This document shows positions 15,158 to 15,330 of a stretch of DNA of 15,330 nt, one piece after another; the stretch's first letter is position 1; every line of letters begins with the position of its first letter. The DNA is taken from assembly GCA_024687845.1 (NCBI GenBank), contig JAILEL010000155.1:1-15330 (forward strand). Reading direction: 5' to 3'. Under the pieces are notes generated by a model that saw only the letters and a program-made list of their open reading frames with translations, made no database searches and was not told where the DNA came from. A program made the position numbers and the translations under genes. The DNA is from Eubacterium sp. Lineage in GTDB: Bacteria > Bacillota_A > Clostridia > Lachnospirales > Lachnospiraceae.

Positions 15158-15330
15158 ATGATTAAGATAATGCATAGACTTATCAATATGACAGGAAGAT
15201 ATAAGACGAGAATCAGATGTTCTTATATAACTTCCTTAATAAAGGGCATATTTATGAGAATGCCTATGGTTCTCTGCTTTTTTACAATAAGCTTTTTTAT
15301 GCAGGGAAAGATGGATAAGAAGATATGTTT
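15158..15330 (+). CDS. Start of a probable partner ABC half-transporter (3' end outside window)
   Basis: An ATG at 15158 with AAGGAGA at 15146-15152 (5-base spacing) opens a frame that runs to the window edge: 57 complete codons. The peptide starts MIKIMHRLINMTGRYKTRIR and continues into a hydrophobic stretch (MPMVLCFFTISFFM). This is the layout of the first 55 residues of an exporter-fold half-transporter: a short amphipathic elbow followed by helix 1, as in the gene at 7586. Position directly after a YbtP-like gene makes a YbtQ/IrtB-like partner the best guess, but no ATPase motif is visible in the part present. The 67-bp gap before it contains a small palindrome (TTACATGATGTAA, 15115-15127) and no clear terminator, so co-transcription is likely. 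Confidence 0.65.
   Translation, partial: MIKIMHRLINMTGRYKTRIRCSYITSLIKGIFMRMPMVLCFFTISFFMQGKMDKKIC

Overview
The window is AT-rich, gene-dense DNA with strong AGGAGG-type ribosome binding sites, many AGA and ATA codons, and AraC, FtsX and FeoB proteins of a clostridial style. It most resembles an anaerobic Firmicute of the Lachnospiraceae (Butyrivibrio/Roseburia-like). That placement is by general resemblance, not by a marker gene. I see no RNA gene, insertion sequence, CRISPR array or integrase.

Layout. The 3' part of an FtsX-like permease gene (1-960) enters from the left and converges on araC-type gene 1 (973-1971, minus strand). A 195-bp divergent region with overlapping promoters separates that gene from feoA-feoB (2167-4463), which end at a clear intrinsic terminator. 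A 250-bp regulatory region with direct repeats and a palindromic operator precedes araC-type gene 2 and two exporter-fold ABC half-transporters of the YbtP/YbtQ-IrtA/IrtB type (4718-9337). Next is an ECF transporter operon: a Trep_Strep/MptD-type S component, EcfT, a fused double ATPase and araC-type gene 3 (9451-13197). It ends at a long hairpin that contains another copy of the operator. The right end holds a second YbtP-like half-transporter (13360-15090) and the first 57 codons of what is probably its partner, cut by the window edge.

How it fits together. I infer an iron or metallophore acquisition island. FeoAB would import ferrous iron. The two YbtPQ-like pairs and the ECF module would import metal chelates or a related small molecule without an evident substrate-binding lipoprotein. 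No siderophore biosynthesis gene lies in the window, so scavenging of foreign chelators is a reasonable reading. A palindrome with core TTAG-N6-CTAA lies just downstream of the -10 box in front of araC2-ABC, the ECF operon and the second ABC operon, and a degenerate copy lies in front of feoA. The core has the half-site spacing of DtxR-family iron boxes, so a single metal-responsive repressor probably controls the whole set, with the AraC proteins as substrate-responsive activators. The repressor itself is not in the window.
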